Source of the DNA: Deltaproteobacteria bacterium
Lineage (GTDB): Bacteria; Myxococcota_A; Polyangia; Polyangiales; JADJMO01
Reading direction: 5' to 3'
DNA: 64,000 nucleotides
Assembly (NCBI GenBank): GCA_025363655.1
Contig: JANYDK010000026.1
Location: forward strand, 1-64,000
This document shows, piece after piece, positions 25,651 through 34,895 of the stretch. Position 1 is the stretch's first letter. Every line of letters begins with the position of its first letter. The position numbers and the translations under genes were made by a program. Below the pieces are notes generated by a model. It did not search any database, had not been told where the DNA came from, and saw only the letters and a list, made by a program, of their open reading frames with translations.

Positions 25651-26910
25651 ATGAGCCACCTCGACGTCGCCACCGAGCATCTCTTGCGTGAGCTCGCGCC
25701 GCAGGTGCTCGGCGCCCTCGTTCGTCGATTTCGCGACTTCGGCGCCTCGGAAGACGCGGTGCAAGAGGCCTTGATCGACGCCGCCGCGCAGTGGCCGATC
25801 GAAGGGACGCCGGAAAATCCTCGCAGCTGGCTGATTCACGTCGCCACGCGGCGAATGACTGATCACCAGCGCAGCGAGGTGTCTCGGCGACGGCGGGAGG
25901 AGACCGTCGCCAGCTTGGTGCCGCTCGAGCTGCAGCTCGGCGCGGCGGTCGACGTGGCCGAGAACCCCGCGCACGACGACACGTTGGTGCTCCTCTTCAT
26001 GTGCTGTCATCCATCGCTCTCGACGGCGTCGGCGATCGCGCTCACGCTGCGGGCCGTCGGCGGTCTCACGACGGCGGAGATCGCCAAGGCTTTCCTCGTC
26101 CCCGAGGCGACGATGGCGCAACGAATCAGCCGCGCGAAGCAGTCGATCAAGACGTCGGGCGTGCCATTCGAAGTGCCCGACGCGCATGAGCGCGAGGCGC
26201 GACGGAGCGCGGTTTTGCACGTCCTCTATCTCGTCTTCAACGAGGGGTACGTCAGCAGCGACGGGCCCGATTTGCAACGCATGGATCTGGCGAGCGAAGC
26301 GATTCGTCTCGCCCGCGGCCTCCATCGTCTTCTCCCGGACGATGGCGAGGCCGCGGGGCTCCTCGCGTTGATGATCCTCACCCATGCCCGTCGCTTCGCC
26401 CGCAGTGGGCCGAGTGGTGAGCTGGTGCCGCTGCCCGAGCAAGATCGTTCGCGCTGGGAGGCGCGCGAGATCGACGAAGGTCTGGCGCTGCTGGCGGCGA
26501 CGCTCTCGAAGGGCGCGATCGGGATGTACCAATTGCAGGCCACGATCGCCGCCTTGCACGACGAGGCGAAGACCGTCGAGGCGACCGATTGGCCGCAAAT
26601 CCTCGCGCTCTATGGGCTCCTCCAGCACGTCGCCGGCAGTCCGATGGTGACGCTCAATCGCGCGATCGCGGTGTCGATGGTGCACGGGGCGCAGGCTGGG
26701 CTCGACGAGCTCCGCGCGCTCGACGGCGACGCCCGCCTCGCGGGAACGCATCGCCTCGATGCCGTACGTGCTCATCTGCTCGAGAAGGCCGGCGAGATCG
26801 AGGAGGCGATTGCCCACTACCTTCGGGCTGCCGATCGTACGAGTAGCGCGCCGGAGCGCAATTACTTGATGACCCAGGCGGCGAGACTCTCGGACGCGAG
26901 ATCGAAGTGA
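25651..26910 (+). CDS. ECF42-type RNA polymerase sigma factor with TPR-like C-terminal extension
   Basis: 419 residues, much longer than a minimal ECF factor. Sigma region 2 (about 12-78) includes FGASEDAVQEALIDAAAQWP and NPRSWLIHVATRRMTDHQRS; region 4 (about 120-175) is AIALTLRAVGGLTTAEIAKAFLVPEATMAQRISRAKQSIK. The long C-terminal part (about 195-419) has helical repeats typical of ECF42 factors (HVLYLVFNEGY, RFARSGPSGELVPLPEQDRSRW and the ALYGLLQHVAGSPMVTLNRAIA block). The neighbouring YCII gene supports this assignment. ECF42 factors are not coupled to a classical anti-sigma factor; the C-terminal extension is thought to be needed for activity. Confidence 0.92.
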   Translation: MSHLDVATEHLLRELAPQVLGALVRRFRDFGASEDAVQEALIDAAAQWPIEGTPENPRSWLIHVATRRMTDHQRSEVSRRRREETVASLVPLELQLGAAVDVAENPAHDDTLVLLFMCCHPSLSTASAIALTLRAVGGLTTAEIAKAFLVPEATMAQRISRAKQSIKTSGVPFEVPDAHEREARRSAVLHVLYLVFNEGYVSSDGPDLQRMDLASEAIRLARGLHRLLPDDGEAAGLLALMILTHARRFARSGPSGELVPLPEQDRSRWEAREIDEGLALLAATLSKGAIGMYQLQATIAALHDEAKTVEATDWPQILALYGLLQHVAGSPMVTLNRAIAVSMVHGAQAGLDELRALDGDARLAGTHRLDAVRAHLLEKAGEIEEAIAHYLRAADRTSSAPERNYLMTQAARLSDARSK

Positions 26911-26935
26911 GTCATCGAGCGCTTCTTGCTTCGCG

Positions 26936-27514
26936 TCAGGTCGGCCAACTGCCGTCGACCTTTCCAGAGATCGCCGTCGGCATCACCCCGTCGAGCTCGA
27001 GCTCACAGGCGCTCGGCATGAAGCTCGGCGATGCGTCGAGCGAAACGCGCACGCGCAAGACGGTGCGCCCGTGCGGCAACGTGCCCTCGAACGTCGTCCC
27101 TTCGGGATTGAGGAAGACGGCGAATCGTCCCAGCGTCGGCCCTTCTGGAAGGAGCGGCGGCATGACGACGAACCGATCGACCCGACGCAGCGAAACGACC
27201 TTGGTGCCCGGTGACTCGCGAAGTCGCAACGCGTGCACGCGCACGTCTTGCAGCGGTGGGCCGTCGTTGTCCACTTCGACGGCGACGATGGCGAAGCTCG
27301 TTTCGTAGCCGGGGGGAAGAGGATTGGGAACCATCCCGACTCCACCGAAGGCGCAGAAAAGGAGCTTGGCGTGGGGAGGGGTGTTCGACACGGGGGTGAG
27401 CGTCGTGCTCGGGGCGCTCGGATCGTGCGGCGCGTGGATGCGATCATCGGGCGTCGAAGTCGTGGTGCGCGAGCAGGCTAGGGCGAGGACCATCGGCAGG
27501 AACATCCGCGTCAT
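26936..27514 (-). CDS. Small lipoprotein of unknown function
   Basis: 192 residues. The signal peptide is short, MTRMFLPMVLALAC, with Cys14. A Pro/Thr/Ser linker follows, then a beta-rich domain (ETSFAIVAVEVDNDGPPLQDVRVHALRL and RFVVMPPLLPEGPTLGRFAVFL), which could be an Ig-like or transthyretin-like sandwich. No family is recognised. It is convergent with the sigma factor gene, with 25 bases between stops, and 18 bases downstream of another lipoprotein gene on the same strand, so the two lipoproteins probably share a transcript. Confidence 0.72.
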   Translation of the reverse strand: MTRMFLPMVLALACSRTTTSTPDDRIHAPHDPSAPSTTLTPVSNTPPHAKLLFCAFGGVGMVPNPLPPGYETSFAIVAVEVDNDGPPLQDVRVHALRLRESPGTKVVSLRRVDRFVVMPPLLPEGPTLGRFAVFLNPEGTTFEGTLPHGRTVLRVRVSLDASPSFMPSACELELDGVMPTAISGKVDGSWPT

Positions 27515-27532
27515 GCAACGTCGACGATAGCC

Positions 27533-28531
27533 TCAAGTGCCGGACTTCGGCGGTGGGATGGGCGCGCTGGCGAAGATCGTGAAATCGGAGTTGCGCGCGA
27601 AGCCGTAACCCCCGAAGCGTGCGTTCTTCGGAAGGGTACCGAGGAAGGCGGTGACGAACGCAGGAATGGTGTGGAGCTCGGCGGCGACCGGAGGCTCGTC
27701 GGACGACGGGACGGTGGTGGCGCGCGAGTAGTGCCCGGGGCCTTCGCCGCAGTAGTAAGGCGCGAAGGTGGTGAACTCGTAGGCGAGCCGCGCATTGCCA
27801 TGGTCGAACGCGAGGTGCGCTGCGTAGAGCTCGGGGTTCGGCGGGTCGGCGATGCAGCCCTTCATCTCCTCGTCGTCGCTGAACTGTTGCGACGCGGTGG
27901 AGATGAGACGCGACAGGCCCTCGCTCGCGGGCACGGGCGACGGCAGCGGTCCGAGGCGTTCGTCGAGATCGATCCAGGCGATGGCGTCGCTGTAGATGCC
28001 GTGTGCGCCGCAGGCGTAGACGTCGTCGTGGATGCCGATCACGGTCGTGCCGCCGAGGGAGCTCTCGAGATCGACGCCGCGACCGAACTCGACGAGGCCG
28101 TCGCCGGAGCCGGGCGAGCCTGCGCCCACCACGCGTCCATCGGAGAGACGCACGAACGCCTCGGCGTCGATGCTGGTGGGATGCGGCGCGCAGCTCTCGT
28201 GGGGCTCGGGCGTGCCGTAGACGCAGGCGCACGACGCAGCGAGGTCCATGCGACCGGCGAACGTGCGCCGAAATGCCCAGAGGCCGTTGCCCGTCGCGAT
28301 CACGGCCTCGGGACGTCGCTCCCTCGACGTCGGCTCGTCACCGTGGGCCTCGACCCAGGCCGACCGATAGGCTCCCCCTTCCTGCCACCAGACGACAGCG
28401 GCAGTTCGCGGGGCTTCGGGTTCGGCCTGGGCGTACTCGACCCGCTGCACGTTGCAGCCAAAGGCCGAAATCAGGGCTGCCGTGAACATCGTCGAAAGCG
28501 TCACGGCGCGCAGCATTCGGGTCATCGTCAT
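27533..28531 (-). CDS. Lipoprotein of unknown function, beta-rich
   Basis: 332 residues. The signal peptide ends at Cys26 (ALISAFGC). Short repeats such as VIATGNGLWAFRRTF, AFVRLSDGRVVGAGSPGS and TVIGIHDDVYACGAHG look like beta-propeller or RCC1-like blades, but the count is too low to assign a family. Several Cys pairs (ASCACVY, APYYCGEGPG) suggest disulfides. The gene lies immediately upstream of another small lipoprotein, and follows the Kelch-type pseudogene on the same strand, separated by about 100 bases. The function is unknown. Confidence 0.75.
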   Translation of the reverse strand: MTMTRMLRAVTLSTMFTAALISAFGCNVQRVEYAQAEPEAPRTAAVVWWQEGGAYRSAWVEAHGDEPTSRERRPEAVIATGNGLWAFRRTFAGRMDLAASCACVYGTPEPHESCAPHPTSIDAEAFVRLSDGRVVGAGSPGSGDGLVEFGRGVDLESSLGGTTVIGIHDDVYACGAHGIYSDAIAWIDLDERLGPLPSPVPASEGLSRLISTASQQFSDDEEMKGCIADPPNPELYAAHLAFDHGNARLAYEFTTFAPYYCGEGPGHYSRATTVPSSDEPPVAAELHTIPAFVTAFLGTLPKNARFGGYGFARNSDFTIFASAPIPPPKSGT

Positions 28532-28632
28532 TGCTCACCGATCAACGCGCGATCGGCCGAAGGTTCATCCCTCTGAGGCTGCGATGAAGCAAATACGTCA
28601 GGGCGGCGATCGAGCCGAGGAATGGGAGCGCT

Positions 28633-31600
28633 CTATCGTTTCCGTCGACGCCGAGCCTGGCCGACGAGTGCACCCAAGCCGACGAGGGCAGCGAGGCCGA
28701 GTGGGGCCGTTTCGCCCGTCGACGACGAACGCACCGTGCACCCCGAGCCTTGATCACCGGCCGCCGCTTGTGGCGCGACGCACTCGCCGGCGGAGCTGCA
28801 GACGAAGCCGGTGACGCAGTCCGCTTCGCTGGCGCAGTGTCCGATTGGTCGCGTCGGTCGCGCCATCGCACCACGCCGCTTTGCAAGTGTCGGCGCCGCC
28901 GTCGTCGCAAGCAGCGCGCGGCTTCACGGGATCGCCGGTCACGGGGCTGCAGGCGCCGATTTTCCCGGTCAAATTACATGCCTCGCACTGCCCGGAGCAG
29001 GCGACGTCGCAGCACACTCCGTCGACGCAGTTGCCACTGGCGCACTCGCCGTTCGCCTTGCACGCGGTGCCGTCGTTCCGGAGGCAGAGGCCCTTGCCCT
29101 TCGCGCAAGAGCTCCCGGCCTCGCACGCAGCGACGCCGCAGCAGACTTTGTCGGTGCAAAAGAGCGTGGAAGGACAGCTGCCGGCGGTGCAGGTCTCACC
29201 GAGCCCGGGCTCGGGCACGCAGGTCGTTCCGCTGCAAAAGTATCCCGCCGTGCAGTCGGCCTTGAGCGCGCAGGACGTCTTGCAGCTCGACGGACCGCAC
29301 GCGTAGACGCCGCAGGTCGACGAACGTCGCCGCATTTCCCCGCACCGTCGCAGAAGCTGGTGTGCGTGGCCGTGCCGCCGCTGCACGAGTCGACGCCGCA
29401 AGCAGAGGAGGCCGATGGATAGTGACAGGCGTCGAGGTCGATGCCATCGCACGTTTGCCCGCACGCGGTTCCGACGCCGGTGCCGGTGCAAGCTGGCCGC
29501 GCTCCCACCGGCGTGCCGCTCGTCGCCGTGCAGGTGCCGATCTTGGTCGGCACGTTGCACGCTCCGCACCGGTTCGCGCACGCCGTATCGCAGCAATAGC
29601 CGTCCGCGCAGAACGTCGATTGGCACTCGTGATTCGTGCTGCACGCGGATTTAAGCACTTTGGTCGCGAGGCAACTGCCTCCCTCGCAATATCTTCCGCT
29701 CGCGCAGTCGATGTCGGTGGTGCAGGAGGTCGCGCACGCGCCGGCGACGCAGGTGTTGGCGAACGCTCCGCAGCTCACCGTGCGCGAGCCGTGAGGCGCA
29801 CCGGAGACGGGCGAGCACGTGCCCGCCTTGCTGGCGACGTCGCACGCGCTGCACGCGCCGGTGCAGGTGGTGTCGCAGCAGACGCCGTCGACGCAGATGC
29901 CGGTGGTGCAATCGCCCGCCGTCGCGCAAGCGATGCCTGCGCCGCCGATTTGGAAGAGCTCGGCGCTCGTCGAGGCGCCGCCGAGGCCGGTGAGATAGCC
30001 TTTTCCCGAGCCGGTGATGAGGACTTTGCCGGAGGGCAGGAGCGTCGCGGTGTGGCGCGTGTGAACGCTGCCCAGGGTGCCGGTGGCGAGGAACGACGAC
30101 GCACCGTCGAACACCTCGGCCGTCGCCGACGAGCCGAAGGCGCCCGTCGAGGAAGTGTAGGTGCCACCGCCGGCGATCAGCACCTTTGCCGAGGCGAGCA
30201 CCGTCGCCGTGTGTCCATTGCGCGCCGCTGTCGGCGTCCCCGTCGACGCGAAGGCGGCGCCATCGAAGAGCTCGGCGGTCAGAGATGCCGGGTCGCCGCC
30301 GGTGAGGAGCACCTTGCCTGACGGCAGGAGCGCAGCGGCGTGGAAGAGGCGGCTCGCCTTCATCGCCGGGAGCCCCGTGAAGGTGCCCGTTCCGTCGAAG
30401 AGCTCGGCCGCTGCGACACCACCGGCGATCAGCACCTTGCCAGAAGGAAGACGCGTGGCGGTATGACCTTCTTCGTGCGCCGACAGCATCGACGCGATCT
30501 TGCTGACGGTGCTCGTCGTCTCGTCGTAGAGGTACGCGCCGTTGCCGGTCGCAGTGCCGAAGAGGGTGCCGCCGGCGAGCAGCACCTTGCCGGAGACGAG
30601 CGGCGTCGCGCTGATCCCGACGGCGTTGTTGAAGCTCGCCCCCGACGTGAAGGTGCCGACGCCGTCGAAGCGCTCGAGAGGCAATGACGTTCCCGAGGCG
30701 TCGTAGCCGCCGGCGATCAGCACTTTTCCAGAAGGCAGGAGCGCGGCGACGTGTTTGCAACGTCCATCTTTCATCGCGCCGGTCGCGGCGAAGGCGCTCG
30801 TTCCGTCGAACAGCTCGGCGCTCGCGGTCGGGATCCCGGTGGCGTCGTAACCGCCGGCGATCAGCGCTTTGCCCGTCGAGAGCAACGTCGCGGTGTGCTC
30901 CCCACGAGCCGTCGCCATCGAGCCGGTCGTGGTCCATGCGGGATCGACCAAGAACGGATACGTGACGTCTTGCCAGCGAACGACGACCTCGCAGGTCGCG
31001 GCGCCTGGCGGGGTGATCGGCCGATCCCACGGAGCCGCCGCGTCACCGTCGAAGCTGCATCCTTCGATGGCCAGCGTCGCGGGAGAACGTCGTCCCCCTC
31101 GGTCGACGACGTAGGGCGGGGCGATGCGGAGCCGAGGCGTGCCGTGCGCATCGAGGAACTCGAGCGTCCGGCTCACCAGACGCAGCCCCGAGATGTGGGA
31201 CACGTCGACGATGTAGCGAACCTCTTCGCGCGTCGGATGTTTCTCGAAGGCGATGAAGTCTTCGGTGCCTTCCGCGTGGACGCGATGCACGACGTCGGCG
31301 CCGGCGAACGCGCCGCGATAGATGGCGAGACCTCCGACGAGCTCGACCGATTCGTCGCTGGCACCGGCGAGCCGAAATGCGACCGCGAGGCCGGTCTGAT
31401 CATCGGTGACGCGAACATGCTCGTTCGCGTGCGTGGGGAGCGTGACGCTGGCCGCGCGCAACGCGAGGTCGCGAACGGCGGAGGGCACGAACGCGTGAAC
31501 GCCCTGTGATTCGTGCTCCCAGCGCGTCACGACCTCCGCGCCGATCGCCGGTCGCAGCTCTCTCAGGCGCTGCTCGCCTGCGCTCGGAGACGACAGCTCC

Positions 31601-31700
31601 GCCGCGCCGCCGATGCACGAGCGTCATCCTCGCGAGGACGAGCCCCACACGCGATGCCGGCCATCGAACAGGCCACTCCGAGATAGGCGAATCGCCGCAT
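28633..31700 (-). pseudogene. Kelch-repeat/Cys-rich surface protein with MYXO-CTERM tail, broken by three frameshifts
   Basis: Read together, three frames give one protein of about 1020 residues. It begins with a signal peptide (31700, MRRFAYLGVACSMAG) and shifts frame near 31600-31626 into the part that holds VTRWEHESQGVHAFVPSAV. About six Kelch-like blades follow, each with a GKVLIAGG-type strand, and then Cys-rich repeats (CDTTCTGACSACDV). A second shift near 29310-29335 leads to STCGVYACGPSSCKTSC and further Cys repeats; a third near 28840-28866 leads to HCASEADCVTGFVCSS and a MYXO-CTERM-like end (helix GLAALVGLGALV, then RRRRKR). Each piece is coding-like and in the right order. Either it is a decayed gene or the assembly has three single-base errors. 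The first shift lies just behind the signal sequence, so as it stands no exported full-length product is made. Confidence 0.75.
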
Positions 31701-31728
31701 GATGTGTCCCTCGCATGGGCAGCCTATC

Positions 31729-32376
31729 TCACGTCCATTTGATGCGCGTCACGCAGGTCGGATGGCCCCAGGCCTGACACTTCGTGCGCCCGGCATCGAC
31801 GTTCGTCTTCCCGCTGCGCTCGACGAGCCGCCTACCACCTTCGACTGCCAACTTGCAGACGCGGATGTCGTGATGAGGCCAGTCGGCGACCTCGCTGTGG
31901 AACTCGGTGTCGGTGAGCTTGAGAATGGTCAGTCGTCCGCAGTCGTGGAAAATGCGCCAGAGCTCGGGGGCGCGTTGGGCGACGGCTTGCGGGGAGACGA
32001 GATATCGAATGAGCACCCGCTCGACGGTGTCGAGGGTGGCGTCGACGCCCCAGCGTCCGAGTTGACGAATGAACGCGTCTTCGTCGGCCGCGCGCACGGT
32101 CGTGTGCATCGTGCGTAGGAGCTCGCCGACGAAGGCGTAGGGGTACTTTCGCGACGCGAGGATGCCGAGCGAGACGTGGTTCGGCTGGACGAAGGCGCGA
32201 TAGCGCGCGTCGATCTTGGAGACGACCTCGCTGCCCGCGGCATGCCCGTAGTGACCGAGAAAGCCGGTGATCGCCCCGCGAAACGCCGTTCCATAGAGAT
32301 GCCCGACGCCCGGATCGGAGGCCAGCTTCGGCACCGAAGGAGCCCCCGCTCCTCGCTCGTCACGCCCCACGTTCAT
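31729..32376 (-). CDS. Hypothetical protein with DUF2378/V4R-like features
   Basis: 215 residues, no signal peptide. The core contains LYGTAFRGAITGFLGHYGH, then DARYRAFVQPNHVSLGILAS, TLDTVERVLIRYLVSPQAVA and an ending GRTKCQAWGHPTCVTRIKW. The overall helical pattern and Cys-x-x-W-G-x-x-x-C end resemble the myxobacterial TIGR02265/DUF2378 proteins or, more loosely, the V4R/heme-NO-binding relatives. I cannot decide between them. The chosen ATG at 32376 gives MNVGRDERG; longer frames upstream look like translated leader. It lies 28 bases beyond the Kelch pseudogene start and is divergent to a lipoprotein gene. Confidence 0.62.
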   Translation of the reverse strand: MNVGRDERGAGAPSVPKLASDPGVGHLYGTAFRGAITGFLGHYGHAAGSEVVSKIDARYRAFVQPNHVSLGILASRKYPYAFVGELLRTMHTTVRAADEDAFIRQLGRWGVDATLDTVERVLIRYLVSPQAVAQRAPELWRIFHDCGRLTILKLTDTEFHSEVADWPHHDIRVCKLAVEGGRRLVERSGKTNVDAGRTKCQAWGHPTCVTRIKWT

Positions 32377-32461
32377 CTTCGGCCAGAGTAGGTTCTGGCG
32401 AGGCGGAGAGCAAAGGCCTTCAACGCGTTGACGCCGACTCTCGCGTGCGCAACGGCGAGCG

Positions 32462-33310
32462 ATGCACGCCCGAATCGCACCCGCCGTCGCAGTCGTGGCA
32501 CGCGCCGCGCTGATCTCCCTCGCGCTGGCGAGCTGCAAGGGGACGACGACGCCTTGCCCGACGAGCACCACGAGCCCGACGACCACGAACGGTACCGAAG
32601 CCTCCTCGCCGCCGCGCTATCGCGCAGTGCACATCGACCTCCTCCGCGAAGGTCGCTTCGCCCAATTCGAGAACGCGCGCAAAGAGTGGGTGAGCATCCT
32701 CGGCAAGGTCCACGGCAGCGATCTCCGCGGTGCCTACTTCGAGATGGAGCACCTCGGTTTTCTCGGCATCCGGCCGCTGCAGACGTTCGCCGAGCTCGAT
32801 GCGCGCCCGGCGCTGGTGTCGAAGGCGATGGAGAACGTCCCGAGCTCGGCCGGCGATGCCTACGACCTCGCGAGCGACACCGCGCTGGTGTTTCCGCACA
32901 CGAGCGAGATTTGGCGCCTGGACGACGAGCTTGCCTACCGTCCCGAGTCCGGCGCGCTCACCGAGACGAGCGCGGGGTTCATCTCGCTCTCGATGCTGGA
33001 GGTGAAGGCCGACAAGGACTCCGAAGCGCTCTTCTACGGCGCGAGCAAGGAGGCGCTCGGCGCGCTCGCGAAGGCCCACTATCCGCTGACGCGGCTCACG
33101 TTCGAAACGCAGTATGGAAGTGGTCGGGTATATGCACTCTGGCTCGCGCCCACGCGTGAGGTCTTCGCCGATACGCCGACGGTAGAGCGCGCGCTGGAGG
33201 CCGCGCTCGGCGAAGGTCCGGCGAAGGCGTTGCTCGAGCGAATCGCGTCGGCGCTGGTGAAGGAGACGACGATCGCGGTGATTCGCCGGCGCGATCTCGA
33301 CAGTCCGTAG
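32462..33310 (+). CDS. Lipoprotein of unknown function
   Basis: 282 residues. The signal ends at Cys25 (SLALASC), then a Thr/Ser/Pro linker. The rest is helical and acidic: FENARKEWVSILGKVHGSDLRGAYFEMEHLG, FAELDARPALVSKAMENVPSSA, with FISLSMLEVKADKD. No domain known to me. The protein has no Cys after the lipobox except one in the linker. Its start is 86 bases from the divergent gene at 32376; it ends 80 bases before a convergent FG-GAP lipoprotein. Confidence 0.72.
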   Translation: MHARIAPAVAVVARAALISLALASCKGTTTPCPTSTTSPTTTNGTEASSPPRYRAVHIDLLREGRFAQFENARKEWVSILGKVHGSDLRGAYFEMEHLGFLGIRPLQTFAELDARPALVSKAMENVPSSAGDAYDLASDTALVFPHTSEIWRLDDELAYRPESGALTETSAGFISLSMLEVKADKDSEALFYGASKEALGALAKAHYPLTRLTFETQYGSGRVYALWLAPTREVFADTPTVERALEAALGEGPAKALLERIASALVKETTIAVIRRRDLDSP

Positions 33311-33390
33311 GGCCGCTACGGCGTGGAGCTCCGTCGTGCGAAAGCACACTCGATTGCGATCGGGAGGAAGACGAGCACCACTTCAGTGCC

Positions 33391-34392
33391 TCAGAACGTG
33401 CCGGTGTACGGACCGACGTAGCCGAGCCATCGGTAGCAATTGCCCGAGCCCCAGTTGTGGCCATAACCATCGAAGGCGCCGTTCTTCAGGTTCTGGTGAA
33501 TCCAGAAGTCGCCCGTGGTGGTGTTGTAATCGATGTAGTCGGCGTAACCGTCGCCGGTGAAATCGCCGACCAGCGTGGCGAAGGGCGTGGTGACGTTGGA
33601 CTTTCCATAGCCCCAAGCGCGATTGAGCGTCGAGGGGTCGGCGAAGGTGCCGTTCTTCAAGTTCTCGTGGATCCAGAACTCGCCAGTGGTCAAATTGTGA
33701 TCGGCGAAGTCGACGAAACGATCGCCGGTGAAGTCGGCGACGAGTGTCTCCCAGTTGTTTCCGTAGTTGGTTTGCCCAGAGCCCCAATTGACGCCCCAGC
33801 TCGCGAACCCGCCATTCCGCTGGTTCTCGTGGATGTAGAAGCCGCCGTTCGAGAGGTTGTGATCGGCGTAATCGGCAAAGCCGTCGCCGGTGAAGTCACC
33901 GACGAGCGTCTCCCAATTGCTGCCGATGGTGGTGCTCGCGGCCCCCCAAGTGCTGGTCGTGGTGAACGCGCCGCTGCCCGCGGCGCGATAGATGGACATG
34001 GTGCCGACCGAGCCGGAATTGCTCACGACGTGATCGGCGAAATCGGCGAGGCCGTCGCCGGTGAAGTCGCCGACGAGCGTCTCCAAGTCCACCAAGGAGT
34101 TGACGTTGGCGCCGTGCCCCCACTGGGTCGTGGAGAACGTTCCGTTCTTCTGATTGAGGTGGATGTTGAAGGCGCCCGTCGCCGGATTGACGTAGGCGCA
34201 ATCGGCATAGTGATCGCCATTGAAGTCGGGGACCGCCTGTTGGCGATAGCGTTTGGGGACCGTGACGACGGCACTCTCCGTGGCGTGGGTGCCCTCCTGA
34301 TCTTCTTGCGAGGACGAGGACGGCGCGGCTGCGCAGCCGGAGGCGAGGACGAGGACGGTGATCGAACCGAAGGTGAGACGTCGCATGGTCAT
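33391..34392 (-). CDS. FG-GAP/VCBS-repeat lipoprotein with calcium-binding-type repeats
   Basis: 333 residues. Lipoprotein signal with Cys20 (LVLASGC). Residues about 70-325 hold five imperfect repeats of about 45-50 residues, each with a D-F-x-G-D-x-x-x-D core: VPDFNGDHYADCAYVNP, GDFTGDGLADFADH, GDFTGDGFADYADH, ADFTGDRFVDFADH and GDFTGDGYADYIDY. These match FG-GAP/VCBS blades of beta-propellers, whose Asp-rich loops bind calcium. Each repeat then has a W-I-H-x-N-x-x-N-G-x-F phrase. The ATG at 34392 follows an AAGGAG site. Likely an outer-surface adhesion or binding protein. Confidence 0.88.
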   Translation of the reverse strand: MTMRRLTFGSITVLVLASGCAAAPSSSSQEDQEGTHATESAVVTVPKRYRQQAVPDFNGDHYADCAYVNPATGAFNIHLNQKNGTFSTTQWGHGANVNSLVDLETLVGDFTGDGLADFADHVVSNSGSVGTMSIYRAAGSGAFTTTSTWGAASTTIGSNWETLVGDFTGDGFADYADHNLSNGGFYIHENQRNGGFASWGVNWGSGQTNYGNNWETLVADFTGDRFVDFADHNLTTGEFWIHENLKNGTFADPSTLNRAWGYGKSNVTTPFATLVGDFTGDGYADYIDYNTTTGDFWIHQNLKNGAFDGYGHNWGSGNCYRWLGYVGPYTGTF

Positions 34393-34454
34393 GGTGAGGG
34401 GCTCCTTGGCGAGCGCGCTCACAGCAACCCACGTGCCGAAGTGAATGGGCCTCG

Positions 34455-34802
34455 ATGACGCTCGATCGCCGGCGATTTCTCGGAGATCGTCGTCACCACG
34501 CAACGCCTCTTCGGTTGCATGCAACGTCTGCGACGACCGATTCCGCGACGACAGACACCGCGACGACAGACACTGCCATCGCGGATACGAGCGTCACGGA
34601 TTCGGTGAGCCCCGTCGACTCCAACCCGATCGCCGACACCGGAGGAAGCAGCGACTCGGGCGCGACGCCTGGGGGTGACGCGGGGAGCTCGGGTGGATGC
34701 GCGTACGGTGGCGGAGGCAGCTCGGAAGACGTGACTGCGTTCGCGCTCGCAGGATTGATCGGGCTCGTCGCGTTGCGGGGTCGCCGCGTGCGTCGCAGCT
34801 GA
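34455..34802 (+). pseudogene. Orphan MYXO-CTERM-like C-terminal tail
   Basis: The only coding-like part is the second half: a Ser/Thr/Asp/Ala linker (TDTATTDTAIADTSVTDS) followed by GGCAYGGGGSSED, a hydrophobic helix (VTAFALAGLIGLVALRG) and RRVRRS. This is the end of an exported surface-anchored protein, but there is no signal peptide or functional domain before it. The open frame starts just inside the region divergent to the FG-GAP gene. It is best explained as the remnant of a deleted gene; a missed upstream frameshift is possible but no coding-like sequence is seen upstream. Confidence 0.55.
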
Positions 34803-34895
34803 AAATCGTACCCCACCGTCACGCCAAAGACCGCGACGCGAGCGCAGGCGAGCAGACCGAGCCGCGCCTCGCATCGGAACGCCGGCGAAGGGTCT

